From: Rhodobacteraceae bacterium HLUCCO07
GTDB taxonomy: Bacteria > Pseudomonadota > Alphaproteobacteria > Rhodobacterales > Rhodobacteraceae
Assembly: GCA_001314705.1 (NCBI GenBank)
Contig: LJSU01000032.1
Coordinates: 1 to 64,000, forward strand
Length of the DNA stretch: 64,000 bases
Reading direction: 5' to 3'
Every line of letters starts with the position of its first letter. Position 1 is the first letter of the stretch. The position numbers and the translations under genes were made by a program. The notes below the pieces were generated by a model that was given only the letters and a program-made list of their open reading frames with translations, was not told where the DNA came from and searched no databases. This document shows, in pieces, positions 1 to 6,664 of this stretch.

Positions 1-97
1 GCGCTATTTGGTGGCCGCTCGCCTGTGGGCTTTGCCACCTCGGGGGTGGGTCATTTTTGGATGATCACACTGGGCCACTTTTGAATGCACATTGACA
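1..97. mobile_element. Probable right end of an IS21-like element
   Basis: Two imperfect 18-bp direct repeats lie at 47-64 (TGGGTCATTTTTGGATGA) and 71-88 (TGGGCCACTTTTGAATGC), followed by a terminal-looking TTGACA at 92-97. Multiple internal repeats of the TGGGNCANTTTTG type just inside a TGACA/TGTCA tip are characteristic of IS21-family ends. The istA/istB genes would lie upstream, outside the window, so the family assignment rests only on these end repeats. No target duplication can be checked here because the other end is missing. Confidence 0.5.
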
Positions 98-103
98 GAC
101 CGG

Positions 104-337
104 ATGCCCGCAAAGCAGCGGATCGTGTCGCCGCAGGAACTGGCCGACCGGCTGATCGGTGATGATGTGCGGCAGGCCCGCGCGGCCATCGCGGCAGTGA
201 AGCAGGCGCACCAGCGCGCCCTGAACGCTGACCGCGAGTTCGCATCTGGCCGCCGCAATGCCACCGCCCGGATCGCATCGGCGCTGGCCGACCGGGACGC
301 GGCGAAGAACGCAGGCGCGGCGGTGGAGGCGGGGTGA
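104..337 (+). CDS. Hypothetical small protein, possibly 5'-truncated by the IS end
   Basis: This frame encodes about 77 residues from ATG 104; a TTG at 92 lies inside the presumed insertion-sequence end. The product is helical, basic and alanine-rich, with a coiled-coil-like middle (DDVRQARAAIAAVKQAHQ) and no domain I recognise. No Shine-Dalgarno sequence is visible before ATG 104, because the sequence upstream is the mobile-element tip. The original start may therefore have been lost when the element inserted. It overlaps the next gene by one base (TGATG) and is probably co-transcribed with it. Function unknown. Confidence 0.45.
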   Translation: MPAKQRIVSPQELADRLIGDDVRQARAAIAAVKQAHQRALNADREFASGRRNATARIASALADRDAAKNAGAAVEAG

Positions 338-717
338 TGGATCTGGTCTGGTCGCAGCGGATCGCAGAGGCATACCCGACCCTGTTCCCGCGCCGCCTTC
401 GGCAGGCCCATATGGCGCTGATCTCCTGGGCCGAGGACGCCAACCCGGACGGTTGGCCCACACCCTCGGATGTGGAACGCTTCGCGCGGCTCTACGGTGT
501 GCCGCGCGGCCCCCTCGGGGCCTTGGTCGGACTGTTGTCGCGCCAGCCGGTGAATGACCGGCGGGTGGTGGTCTGGGTCGATGCCGTGCGCGATCCCGAC
601 GCCGCCACGCCGCACCTGATCCGCCAGCACGACCACAAGGTGGTCCGGGCCTTCGGATGGTTCTGCGCGACGACCGATCTGGGCTGGCTGAAACTGCGCG
701 CGCCGGTCCTGCATTGA
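337..717 (+). CDS. Hypothetical protein of the accessory block
   Basis: This frame encodes 126 residues from ATG 337, chosen because GGAGG at 326-330 sits six bases upstream and the ATG overlaps the previous stop codon; GTG 334 is an alternative. The protein is mostly helical, with several tryptophans and a WPTPSDVERFARLYG segment that resembles a small DNA- or protein-binding helical fold. I recognise no family. It is followed by a strong hairpin at 778-807. The small tight genes near an IS end and an R-M system suggest a plasmid or phage-derived island, but this is inference. Confidence 0.5.
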   Translation: MDLVWSQRIAEAYPTLFPRRLRQAHMALISWAEDANPDGWPTPSDVERFARLYGVPRGPLGALVGLLSRQPVNDRRVVVWVDAVRDPDAATPHLIRQHDHKVVRAFGWFCATTDLGWLKLRAPVLH

Positions 718-777
718 CCCTCTGAGGGAACGGCGGCGGGGTGGCGCGAATGCGCCGCGCCTGATCCCACGGAAACA

Positions 778-810
778 GGCCCGCGCCGGTGATGACTGGC
801 GCGGGCCTTT
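778..810. terminator. Bidirectional terminator hairpin between convergent small genes
   Basis: A perfect 10-bp stem (GGCCCGCGCC at 778-787, GGCGCGGGCC at 798-807) with a 10-nt loop is followed on the plus strand by TTT. It separates the plus-strand gene ending at 717 from the minus-strand gene ending at 821, so it can serve both, although the T-tracts are short. Confidence 0.6.
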
Positions 811-820
811 CGGGGTGGTG

Positions 821-1180
821 TCAGAACGGCACGTCATCCCCGAGCGGCGCGAAGTCCGGCCCGTGCAGGTCTTCGGGGTCGATGAAGATGTAGGCCCCGC
901 CGGGACCGTCGCGCGGCTCCTTCGCGGGCAATTCGTCCAGCGTCACAATCTCATCGAGGCCGCCGTGGGCGTTGGTCACGCGGACAAACTTGCCGCCCTC
1001 TCGCTCCCGCAGCCAGTTCAAGGCCGAGATGCTGACCGCAGCCCCTCCCCGGGGCGACCGGCCCCGGCACCAGAGGCAGACGTTGCCTGCCGCATCCTGA
1101 TAGGCATGGTGGCGCGACCCGCCGGGCCGCCGGTTGAAGTGCCGCGCAGTGGCGGCGTTGAAGTCTTGTTGTTCGCCCAT
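821..1180 (-). CDS. Hypothetical protein with SSB-like acidic C-terminal tip
   Basis: This frame encodes 119 residues. ATG 1180 is chosen because GGAGA lies about six bases upstream; the frame stays open further upstream but would run across the terminator at 1238-1288. The N-terminal half is basic with a CLWC motif (GNVCLWCRG), and the C-terminal half is acidic, ending in GDDVPF. Bacterial SSB proteins end in an acidic DDDIPF-type tip that recruits repair and replication partners, so this ending is suggestive of a mobile-element protein that docks on the same partners. No domain is recognised and the tip could be coincidental. Confidence 0.55.
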   Translation of the reverse strand: MGEQQDFNAATARHFNRRPGGSRHHAYQDAAGNVCLWCRGRSPRGGAAVSISALNWLREREGGKFVRVTNAHGGLDEIVTLDELPAKEPRDGPGGAYIFIDPEDLHGPDFAPLGDDVPF

Positions 1181-1237
1181 TTGGCGTCTCCGATTTTGCC
1201 GGAGCGCTGGCAGTCGGCGCGAGCCTCGCGGGCGCAC

Positions 1238-1288
1238 AAAAAAAAGCCGACACGCCAGCGCAACCGGGATTGCACTTGCTGTGTCGGC
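1238..1288 (-). terminator. Rho-independent terminator (minus strand)
   Basis: On the minus strand GCCGACAC (1288-1281) pairs with GTGTCGGC (1253-1246), followed by eight consecutive T residues (1245-1238). The 27-nt loop can form a smaller inner hairpin. It lies downstream of the methyltransferase stop at 1453 and ahead of the small gene starting at 1180. A second, weaker hairpin at 1382-1407 (GGCCCACCTC against GAGGTTGGGCC) lies between it and the methyltransferase. Confidence 0.8.
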
Positions 1289-1452
1289 TCGCGGGTGGTC
1301 TTTACGCCCGCGATGAGGGCCTAGCCGAACCCGTTTCAGGGCTCCCGTTCCACCGGGATTTGATCGACCGCGCGCCAATTTGGCCCACCTCCATTAGAGG
1401 TTGGGCCTTTCCCCCTGCATTGCAAGCGAAGGTTTTCCCTGACCTTCTAGGC

Positions 1453-2658
1453 CTAGAAGAACGCCTTTGCGATCTGCGTCGCAAGCGTGGCGGCAAGCAG
1501 CGGGGGAACCGCATTGCCGACCTGCGTGAATTGTCGTGCGGTCGGGCCGATGAATTTGTAGTCATCGGGAAAGGTCTGCAAGCGGGCGCATTCCCGGACA
1601 CTAAGGGTGCGCGGTATCTCGGGGTGAAGGTGGGAGCGTCCGCCGCCGTTAGTCCCGCCTGCAATCACTGTCTTTGAGGGGCGCGAGGGGGTCAGGCGGT
1701 CAACCCGGCCCAACTGGTCGCGCTTTCCGTAGTCGAGGACCATGTAGCGGGCAACGGATGCCACCTTGTGCCGCCGCGTCTCGTGGTTCAGCGCGTCAGG
1801 CGCGGGCAGTTCAGATAAGACACTGCCCGCGCCGATGTGGTCGCGCTTCTTGGGCATCTCGAAACAGCCCTGCTTCCGCGAACCCACGACAAACATCCGC
1901 TGGCGGTATTGTGGGACGCCGTAGTCCGCCGCGTCCCAAACCTCGGGCTCCTCCACGTTGTATCCCGCTGCCGTCAGGATCGAGATGGCCTCGCTGAGTT
2001 GTTCGCCCCCGTCAAGGTCGCGCAGGCCCGGGACGTTCTCGATGACGAACGCGGCAGGCCGGAAGTGCACGACCAAATCCACGAAGTCGAACAGCAGGTT
2101 GCCGTTCTTCTCGTGCGCAAAGCCGACCCTCTTGAAGTTCTCCCCGGCCTTCGAGAAGCGCTGGTTTGCGGCAATCGAGAACGGCTGGCAGGGCGGTCCG
2201 CCGACGAACACGCCCTCAAATGGTGTGTCGATCACCGGGCTCAGTTGAGTGATGATCTCATCTGTTTTTGACACGTCGCCGTTTTGGAAGGGGGGGCCGA
2301 AAACCTTCCACTTGGGCCGGTTCACCCGGAGCGTCTTGCAGAAAATCTCGTTGAATTCAAATGCCGCCTTGTGCTCGAAGCCGACCGCCTCAAAACCCAA
2401 GTCCATCCCGCCGCAACCGGTGAAGAACGACACCAGCGGCACCCCTTTCCCGAGTTTCTTGAATGATGTGAGCTTCGGGGGCTTCGCGCCCGACCAAGTG
2501 ACCGCCCGGCTCTTTGAGTAAACCAGATCATCAATCGACTGGCCGACCGACTCCATCACGTCGCAGATGTCGGCGCTCCCGTCTGCCTGTTCCATCAAGG
2601 TCCGCTGGCTCTCAAATCGCGCCTCTGGTGCGTCGGGATTTGTGTTTTTCATCAACAT
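1453..2658 (-). CDS. DNA (cytosine-5-)-methyltransferase of a type II R-M system
   Basis: About 401 residues. It methylates cytosine at C5 in a DNA target site, protecting host DNA from the adjacent nuclease. The C5-methyltransferase motifs are in order: motif I FFTGCGG near residues 78-84, the catalytic Pro-Cys in GGPPCQPFS (Cys about 157), ENV at about 207, QYRQR at about 250, and QVGNAVPP near the C-terminus. The segment between motifs VIII and IX, which carries target recognition, looks short. ATG 2658 lies two bases after the nuclease stop and is preferred over an upstream in-frame start inside that gene; ATG 2652 is also possible. It is translationally coupled to the HNH nuclease. The recognition sequence cannot be deduced. 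Confidence 0.93.
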   Translation of the reverse strand: MLMKNTNPDAPEARFESQRTLMEQADGSADICDVMESVGQSIDDLVYSKSRAVTWSGAKPPKLTSFKKLGKGVPLVSFFTGCGGMDLGFEAVGFEHKAAFEFNEIFCKTLRVNRPKWKVFGPPFQNGDVSKTDEIITQLSPVIDTPFEGVFVGGPPCQPFSIAANQRFSKAGENFKRVGFAHEKNGNLLFDFVDLVVHFRPAAFVIENVPGLRDLDGGEQLSEAISILTAAGYNVEEPEVWDAADYGVPQYRQRMFVVGSRKQGCFEMPKKRDHIGAGSVLSELPAPDALNHETRRHKVASVARYMVLDYGKRDQLGRVDRLTPSRPSKTVIAGGTNGGGRSHLHPEIPRTLSVRECARLQTFPDDYKFIGPTARQFTQVGNAVPPLLAATLATQIAKAFF

Positions 2659-2660
2659 GT

Positions 2661-3833
2661 TCAGGCTGCCCCGTATTCTTGTTTTGCTTGGTCGTAGACT
2701 GCCTTCGCTTCGCTGGCGTCTACAAAATCCTTCTGCCCACGGTCCTTGAGCCACTTGTCATAATACCTGTGGACGCCTCGGTGGCACGTTGGGCAAACAG
2801 CCACCAAGTCATCCAGAATCGTCCCCTGTTTCGAGGTCCGCGCACCAGAACACAGTGGCAACAAATGGTGAACATCTAGTATACGATTTGTCCACGGATA
2901 GGAAGCCCCCGTGTCCATCCCACAGAAGTCGCAGGCAGCGGAAGGATTGGCCTTGAAGAACGCCTCCCTGATCTTGCCGTTGCGTTCGATCACGAGGTGG
3001 GTCTTGCGGGACTTCGCGCCTTCAGCAAAGGACGTGCCCGACGCGAAGCCCGCATCCTCAACGTCGCTGATAGCTGACGACACGTAGTCCAGCTCAAATT
3101 CGGAGGTGGCCGCGACGAATTGGTCGGTCCGCCTCTTGATCTCCGCGTTGCCGTCAGAGACCGGCTCGCCGGGGAGGGCGGACAACTGGTCGAACACGTC
3201 GCTGGCATCATCGCGGGACAGGGAAACGGATATTACGTTCCCAGCGAGGCTCAGGTATGAGATTTGGGCGAGGACGCGAAGGCTTTCAGCAGGTTGCCGG
3301 TCGATCGTCCCGGTGTCGGATGTGGTGACAACAAGGGCTTCAAAGCCCGCTGCGTCCTCCTCGCCTGTAAACCCGCTGGCATCGTAAGCGGAGCCAATCT
3401 CGGACAGTGTCGTCTGTTCGAGGCCCTTAGCAGCCTTTGCTAGGAGGTATTTGAGGGCGAACAGGAGGGGGTATCTAAGGTCTGCGGAGCTGTCCCAGCC
3501 CTTCAGGGCGGGTGATGGTGACGAGGTGTATTCCGCGAGGAAGTGAAAGTATTCGTCTGTGGTGATGCTTCCATCGTCGGCCAGCAACTTCGCTATCTCG
3601 GTTGGCTCCGCAGCCTCACCCTTCTGATATACCAGCCCCATGCTCTTGAAGGTGCGCGCGTAGTTGCGCCATGGTTTGTAGTCTGCCTGTTTGGGCGAAA
3701 AGGGCAGGCCAACCGCAGACACCAAGGCGTCATGTTCCTCAGCGCGGAGGTCATGGCTCAGCGCGAAGCGGGCGATCTTCTTGAGGTTGTCAAACTGGAA
3801 GTAGTCCAGCCTGCCTTGATCCCAACTCCACAT
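2661..3833 (-). CDS. HNH restriction endonuclease
   Basis: 390 residues. The C-terminal HNH/zinc module contains CDFC (301-304), the catalytic His-His in DVHHLLPL (322-323), and CPTCHRGVH (347-355), matching the McrA-like Cys4 HNH nuclease family. The N-terminal 280 residues, beginning MWSWDQGRLDYF, are not a domain I can name and presumably recognise DNA. Its position directly upstream of, and coupled to, a C5-cytosine methyltransferase supports a type II restriction role rather than a homing or phage HNH. Expressing the nuclease gene first is somewhat unusual, since many systems express the methyltransferase first or control timing with a C protein; no C-protein gene is visible. Confidence 0.88.
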   Translation of the reverse strand: MWSWDQGRLDYFQFDNLKKIARFALSHDLRAEEHDALVSAVGLPFSPKQADYKPWRNYARTFKSMGLVYQKGEAAEPTEIAKLLADDGSITTDEYFHFLAEYTSSPSPALKGWDSSADLRYPLLFALKYLLAKAAKGLEQTTLSEIGSAYDASGFTGEEDAAGFEALVVTTSDTGTIDRQPAESLRVLAQISYLSLAGNVISVSLSRDDASDVFDQLSALPGEPVSDGNAEIKRRTDQFVAATSEFELDYVSSAISDVEDAGFASGTSFAEGAKSRKTHLVIERNGKIREAFFKANPSAACDFCGMDTGASYPWTNRILDVHHLLPLCSGARTSKQGTILDDLVAVCPTCHRGVHRYYDKWLKDRGQKDFVDASEAKAVYDQAKQEYGAA

Positions 3834-3955
3834 CCTGTCGCTGCCCCTGCCAAAACCACATTATTTTGTGGCGTATTGTGCAACAGGTGGGCTTGATTCC
3901 TCAACCTCAAAAGTGCTCGGGGCACTGACAGACCCAACACCGGGGCCGCGCCCCG

Positions 3956-3987
3956 AGCCTTACGCGAGCCTTACTTTTCAGCCTTAC
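3956..3987. repeat. Three direct AGCCTTAC repeats between the R-M operon and tRNA-Asn
   Basis: AGCCTTAC occurs at 3956-3963, 3967-3974 and 3980-3987, with start-to-start spacings of 11 and 13 bp, roughly one helical turn. They sit 122-154 bp upstream of the nuclease start and about 60 bp from the 3' end of the tRNA. An inverted repeat (GCTCGGGG 3915-3922, CCCCGAGC 3951-3958) overlaps the first copy. The arrangement fits binding sites for a small DNA-binding protein, such as an integrase/excisionase arm site or an R-M regulator. The function is inferred. Confidence 0.55.
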
Positions 3988-4007
3988 GTGAAATAATCCG
4001 TGAAAAG

Positions 4008-4037
4008 AAAAACCCTCTAAGTCTTTGACCTAGAGGG
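4008..4037 (-). terminator. Rho-independent terminator of tRNA-Asn
   Basis: On the minus strand CCCTCTA (4037-4031) pairs with TAGAGGG (4019-4013), with an inner GTC/GAC stem, followed by TTTTT (4012-4008) and then CTTTT. It begins seven bases after the encoded CCA of the tRNA. Confidence 0.85.
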
Positions 4038-4044
4038 CTTATCT

Positions 4045-4119
4045 TGGCTCCGGCGGTAGGGATCGAACCTACGACCAATTGATTAACAGTCAACTGCTCT
4101 ACCGCTGAGCTACGCCGGA
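4045..4119 (-). tRNA. tRNA-Asn (anticodon GTT), CCA encoded
   Basis: The reverse strand folds as a standard cloverleaf: acceptor stem TCCGGCG (4119-4113) pairs with CGCCGGA (4055-4049), the discriminator G is at 4048, and CCA is encoded at 4047-4045. The anticodon stem-loop is GTTGACTGTTAATCAAT with anticodon GTT, and the T-loop is GTTCGATCC. Its 3' end faces the accessory block at lower coordinates, as expected for a tRNA used as an integration site. Confidence 0.97.
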
Positions 4120-4444
4120 ACTTGGCGTGTGAGATAGCAAAGCCCGCGGCGCGCGTCCAGAGGGTTTAGCGACAAAATAATGCCTTTTGCCGATCGGGTT
4201 CGTGACATCCTCATCCATCCTTCATCCGGGCATTATTTGCGATTGTGAATGGAATTCTCCTGCGGGAATCCGGCCGCCTTGTTTCGTTGATACAAGCTGT
4301 GTCGGTGCTCACTGTTGCCCGTGTGCGAAAAGGTCACCATGCGACCCGTGCAGGCTCTTGCTTGCCATCCCCGTACAACGAGATGAGCGGCACATGTCGC
4401 GAAATCCTTGTATGGTCTGAACTACCCCCTGAGGGGAGCCATCC
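4120..4444. other. Intergenic region without a supported gene
   Basis: No coding frame here looks real. It contains a 10-bp inverted repeat, AAATAATGCC at 4175-4184 and GGCATTATTT at 4229-4238, separated by 44 bp, whose role is unclear. The segment from about 4411 (CTGAACTACCCCCTGAGGGG) runs into the transposase remnant that follows. Confidence 0.5.
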
Positions 4445-4568
4445 ATGAGGTGACCTGTCTTCATCGGCATTGAGCCGGCCAAGGCCATCGTTCGTGTTCA
4501 ACTGCTTGAGGAGTTCGAAACGACGGTCATAAGGCGCGGACTTTACCGGCCGCGTGCGGCGCAGTAGC
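4445..4568 (+). pseudogene. Degenerate IS110/IS1111-type transposase N-terminus
   Basis: Reading from ATG 4445 gives Met-Arg, an immediate TGA stop, then VFIGIEPAKAIVRVQLL and TTVIRRGL before a TAG at 4566. This resembles the start of IS110-family transposases (pattern GIDLAKxxFQVHGVD followed by VxRRxL), with the catalytic-region Asp replaced by Glu in GIEPAK. Only the first 35-40 codons survive. The downstream sequence is the sulfotransferase gene. This is probably a relic of an insertion near the tRNA; the assignment rests on pattern similarity. Confidence 0.45.
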
Positions 4569-4576
4569 GTTCGCAC

Positions 4577-5224
4577 ATGATCATTTCGCGGGGCCGGTCC
4601 TATATCTTTGTGCATATCCCCAAGACGGGGGGAACGGCGCTGGCATTGGCGCTGGAGGGGCGGGCGATGCGCGATGACATCATGCTCGGCGACACGCCCA
4701 AGGCCATGAAACGACGCCGGAAATTGAGCGGCGTGCAAAGCCGGGGGCGGTTGTGGAAACATTCGACCCTGGCCGATATCGACGGGCTGATCGAGGTCGA
4801 CGAGATCGCGGACATGCTGTGTTTCACGCTGGTGCGCAACCCTTGGGACCGGATGGTGAGCTATTACCATTGGCTGCGTGAACAGAGCTTTGACCATCCG
4901 GCGGTGCGGCTGGCGCAATGCGAGGATTTCAGTGGCTTTCTCAACCATCCGCAGACACAGACGGTGATACGGGCGAATCCCTATGCCGCCTATATGCGCG
5001 ACACGACCGGCGCCGAGCGGGCCGGGCTTTACATACGGCTGGAGCATTTCGACACCGACGCCGGGCCGCTTTGGTCGCATCTGGGCTTTCGGCTCGACCT
5101 GCCGATGGCCAACCGGTCGGAGCGGGCCCCTGATTACCGTGGCTATTACAGCGACGCGGACCGCCGCCTCGTGGGCGCGCTTTGTGCCGAGGACGTGGCG
5201 CGGTTCGGCTACGAGTTTGACTGA
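4577..5224 (+). CDS. Sulfotransferase family protein
   Basis: 215 residues. Cytosolic sulfotransferases move a sulfuryl group from PAPS to an acceptor, often a carbohydrate or lipid. The 5'-phosphosulfate loop HIPKTGGTAL (PKTGGT at 15-20) is preceded by a beta strand, and the 3'-phosphate-binding segment LVRNPWDRMVSYY (86-92 core) is present with its conserved Arg and Ser. The length matches the compact bacterial sulfotransferase group common in Roseobacters. The acceptor is unknown. No clear Shine-Dalgarno sequence precedes ATG 4577. It lies next to a transposase relic, so it may have been acquired with the accessory region. Confidence 0.87.
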   Translation: MIISRGRSYIFVHIPKTGGTALALALEGRAMRDDIMLGDTPKAMKRRRKLSGVQSRGRLWKHSTLADIDGLIEVDEIADMLCFTLVRNPWDRMVSYYHWLREQSFDHPAVRLAQCEDFSGFLNHPQTQTVIRANPYAAYMRDTTGAERAGLYIRLEHFDTDAGPLWSHLGFRLDLPMANRSERAPDYRGYYSDADRRLVGALCAEDVARFGYEFD

Positions 5225-5348
5225 GCCGCGCCGGTCGAGACCTATCGCCCGTCGGCATGTTCTTCCAATGCGAGCAGTTTCTTGGTATCGTTCGGATTGA
5301 GGTTGCGCAGGGCAGGCGCACATAAATCAAAACAGGCAGTGTTCAATC

Positions 5349-6065
5349 ATGTCCCTTATGAAACGGCGTGTCTGCGCCTATCGGCATCTCGACGCGGGAT
5401 GTTCGCGCTGCGGTGGAAGTGGCCTGGTCGAGGGTGCGCATCTGGCCACCCAAGACGGGCAATGGCCCCTGGGTGCATTGGAAGAAGGTGCAAGGCTGCC
5501 GGTTTTCCCGGGTGGAGAAAGACTTTTGACGGCCATCGGTCATGAGCGAATCTGGCTCGACCCGGTAGATTGTCCCAGCGTGGTAAAGCCGATCGCCGTG
5601 CCGGAAGGGGCGTTGGGCAACGCGCACGCGGTTTTGCTGCAGGCCGATACCCGTATCCTGTTCCACGACGAGGCGATGATCGAGCCGCTGGGCGTTGCCT
5701 GGCTGACGCTGCGGGCGGGCGACATGGAAGGGTTTCGGGGGATCGGCCAGGTCGAGCCGCCACGACAGGCGCGGCTTTACCGGCTGCAATTCGAGGATGC
5801 CGAATTCGTCACGGTCGAGGATGCCTTTCAGGTTCTCGTGGTCCCGGTTTTCATCACGATGGACAAGGCAGTCGGGCGGTCGGGGCTGCGCCGGTGGTTC
5901 GGATCGCAGGAGGTCGTTCATCTTGACCAGGAACAGGCCGATGCCTACCTTGCATTCCTCGAAACCGAACTGGGCCGTGCAGACGCGGCCTGGCCGCGCG
6001 ACCGCACGATGTTCAGACCCGGTTCTCGGGCTGGCAAGGAAAGATCGCGGAAAGTGTCGGGATAG
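5349..6065 (+). CDS. Hint-domain (hedgehog/intein-like) protein lacking the usual nucleophile
   Basis: 238 residues. The core matches the Hint_2-type proteins that are frequent in Rhodobacteraceae: block A-like GLVEGAHLATQDG (about 25-37), then VPEGALGN (about 84-91), MEGFRGIGQVEPP, and LYRLQFEDAEFVTVEDA, where a beta strand and His/Asp block would sit. In autoprocessing Hint domains the first residue of block A is Cys or Ser; here that position appears to be Gly (SGLVEG). Self-cleavage is therefore doubtful unless the preceding Ser is used. ATG 5349 or 5358 could be the start; no strong Shine-Dalgarno is visible. A long opposing frame covers the same bases but has no recognisable product. 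Confidence 0.68.
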   Translation: MSLMKRRVCAYRHLDAGCSRCGGSGLVEGAHLATQDGQWPLGALEEGARLPVFPGGERLLTAIGHERIWLDPVDCPSVVKPIAVPEGALGNAHAVLLQADTRILFHDEAMIEPLGVAWLTLRAGDMEGFRGIGQVEPPRQARLYRLQFEDAEFVTVEDAFQVLVVPVFITMDKAVGRSGLRRWFGSQEVVHLDQEQADAYLAFLETELGRADAAWPRDRTMFRPGSRAGKERSRKVSG

Positions 6066-6664
6066 ATTTTGGGTCGCCTGAATGTGTGCTGAGCACTGTC
6101 TATCCCTGTCTCGGACAATAGGTCGAAACGCTTTATGCACACCGCGCTTTTGCGCGGTGTGCATAAAGATCGTACCGGATTCTCCGAGGCGTTCGATGAT
6201 CTTGAGCATCGACATGCCAGCTTCTTCTGATGTCGTTTCCGAGGGTGCATCATGCTGCCTGCCCCTTTGCGTGCATCCGGCGCGCGCCACCACCGAACAG
6301 CGCAAGGCGTGGCGGGGCGACAGCGGGTGTGCAGATCGGCACCTTCTGCACGGCCTGTGCCCAGGCCGCCGCTGCGTCATTTACCGTGTGGGTCAGGTCA
6401 GGTGCGCCCGTTGCGATACCCTTGCGACGGTCCGAAGTTCTCATGTCGGACATGACACCGGATTGCGATACAATCGTCTCGATTTTCCGGCGTCCCGGTC
6501 GGGTCATGGACCCTTGGGTCGGCATCGATGTCGATCCGCTTGACGCTACAAGGATTCCTGAATCCCAATGAACGGAGCGTCGCCACCAGCGTGGTGACGG
6601 CCCTCTCGACCCTCCTGCCAAGCGGCAACCGTGATCCGGCCAAAGACCGAAATCCGGTCGCAAC
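6066..6664. other. 600-bp intergenic region, no supported gene
   Basis: Frames of 80-150 codons exist on both strands but none shows a recognisable motif or Shine-Dalgarno sequence. The notable feature is the long perfect hairpin at 6131-6168. The remainder, next to the metallo-hydrolase stop at 6665, may hold the 3' end of that operon's transcript. Confidence 0.5.
6131..6168. repeat. Perfect 17-bp inverted repeat with TTTT loop
   Basis: CTTTATGCACACCGCGC (6131-6147) and its exact complement GCGCGGTGTGCATAAAG (6152-6168) flank a four-base TTTT loop. It lies about 65 bp after the Hint-like gene. There is no T-tract on the plus strand after the stem (ATCGTACC), so it is not a classical intrinsic terminator there. 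It may be an mRNA-end stabiliser, a cruciform, or a relic of a small mobile repeat. Confidence 0.9.

Noticed and set aside
4175-4238. 10-bp inverted repeat AAATAATGCC/GGCATTATTT near the tRNA as a possible insertion-sequence end pair
   Set aside because: The enclosed 44 bp is far too short for an element, and IS110-type elements, the only relic nearby, generally lack such ends. Left as unexplained.
5343-6380. A 345-codon minus-strand frame opposite the Hint-like gene
   Set aside because: The plus-strand frame aligns with Hint_2 proteins, while the minus frame has no recognisable content and continues into the empty spacer.
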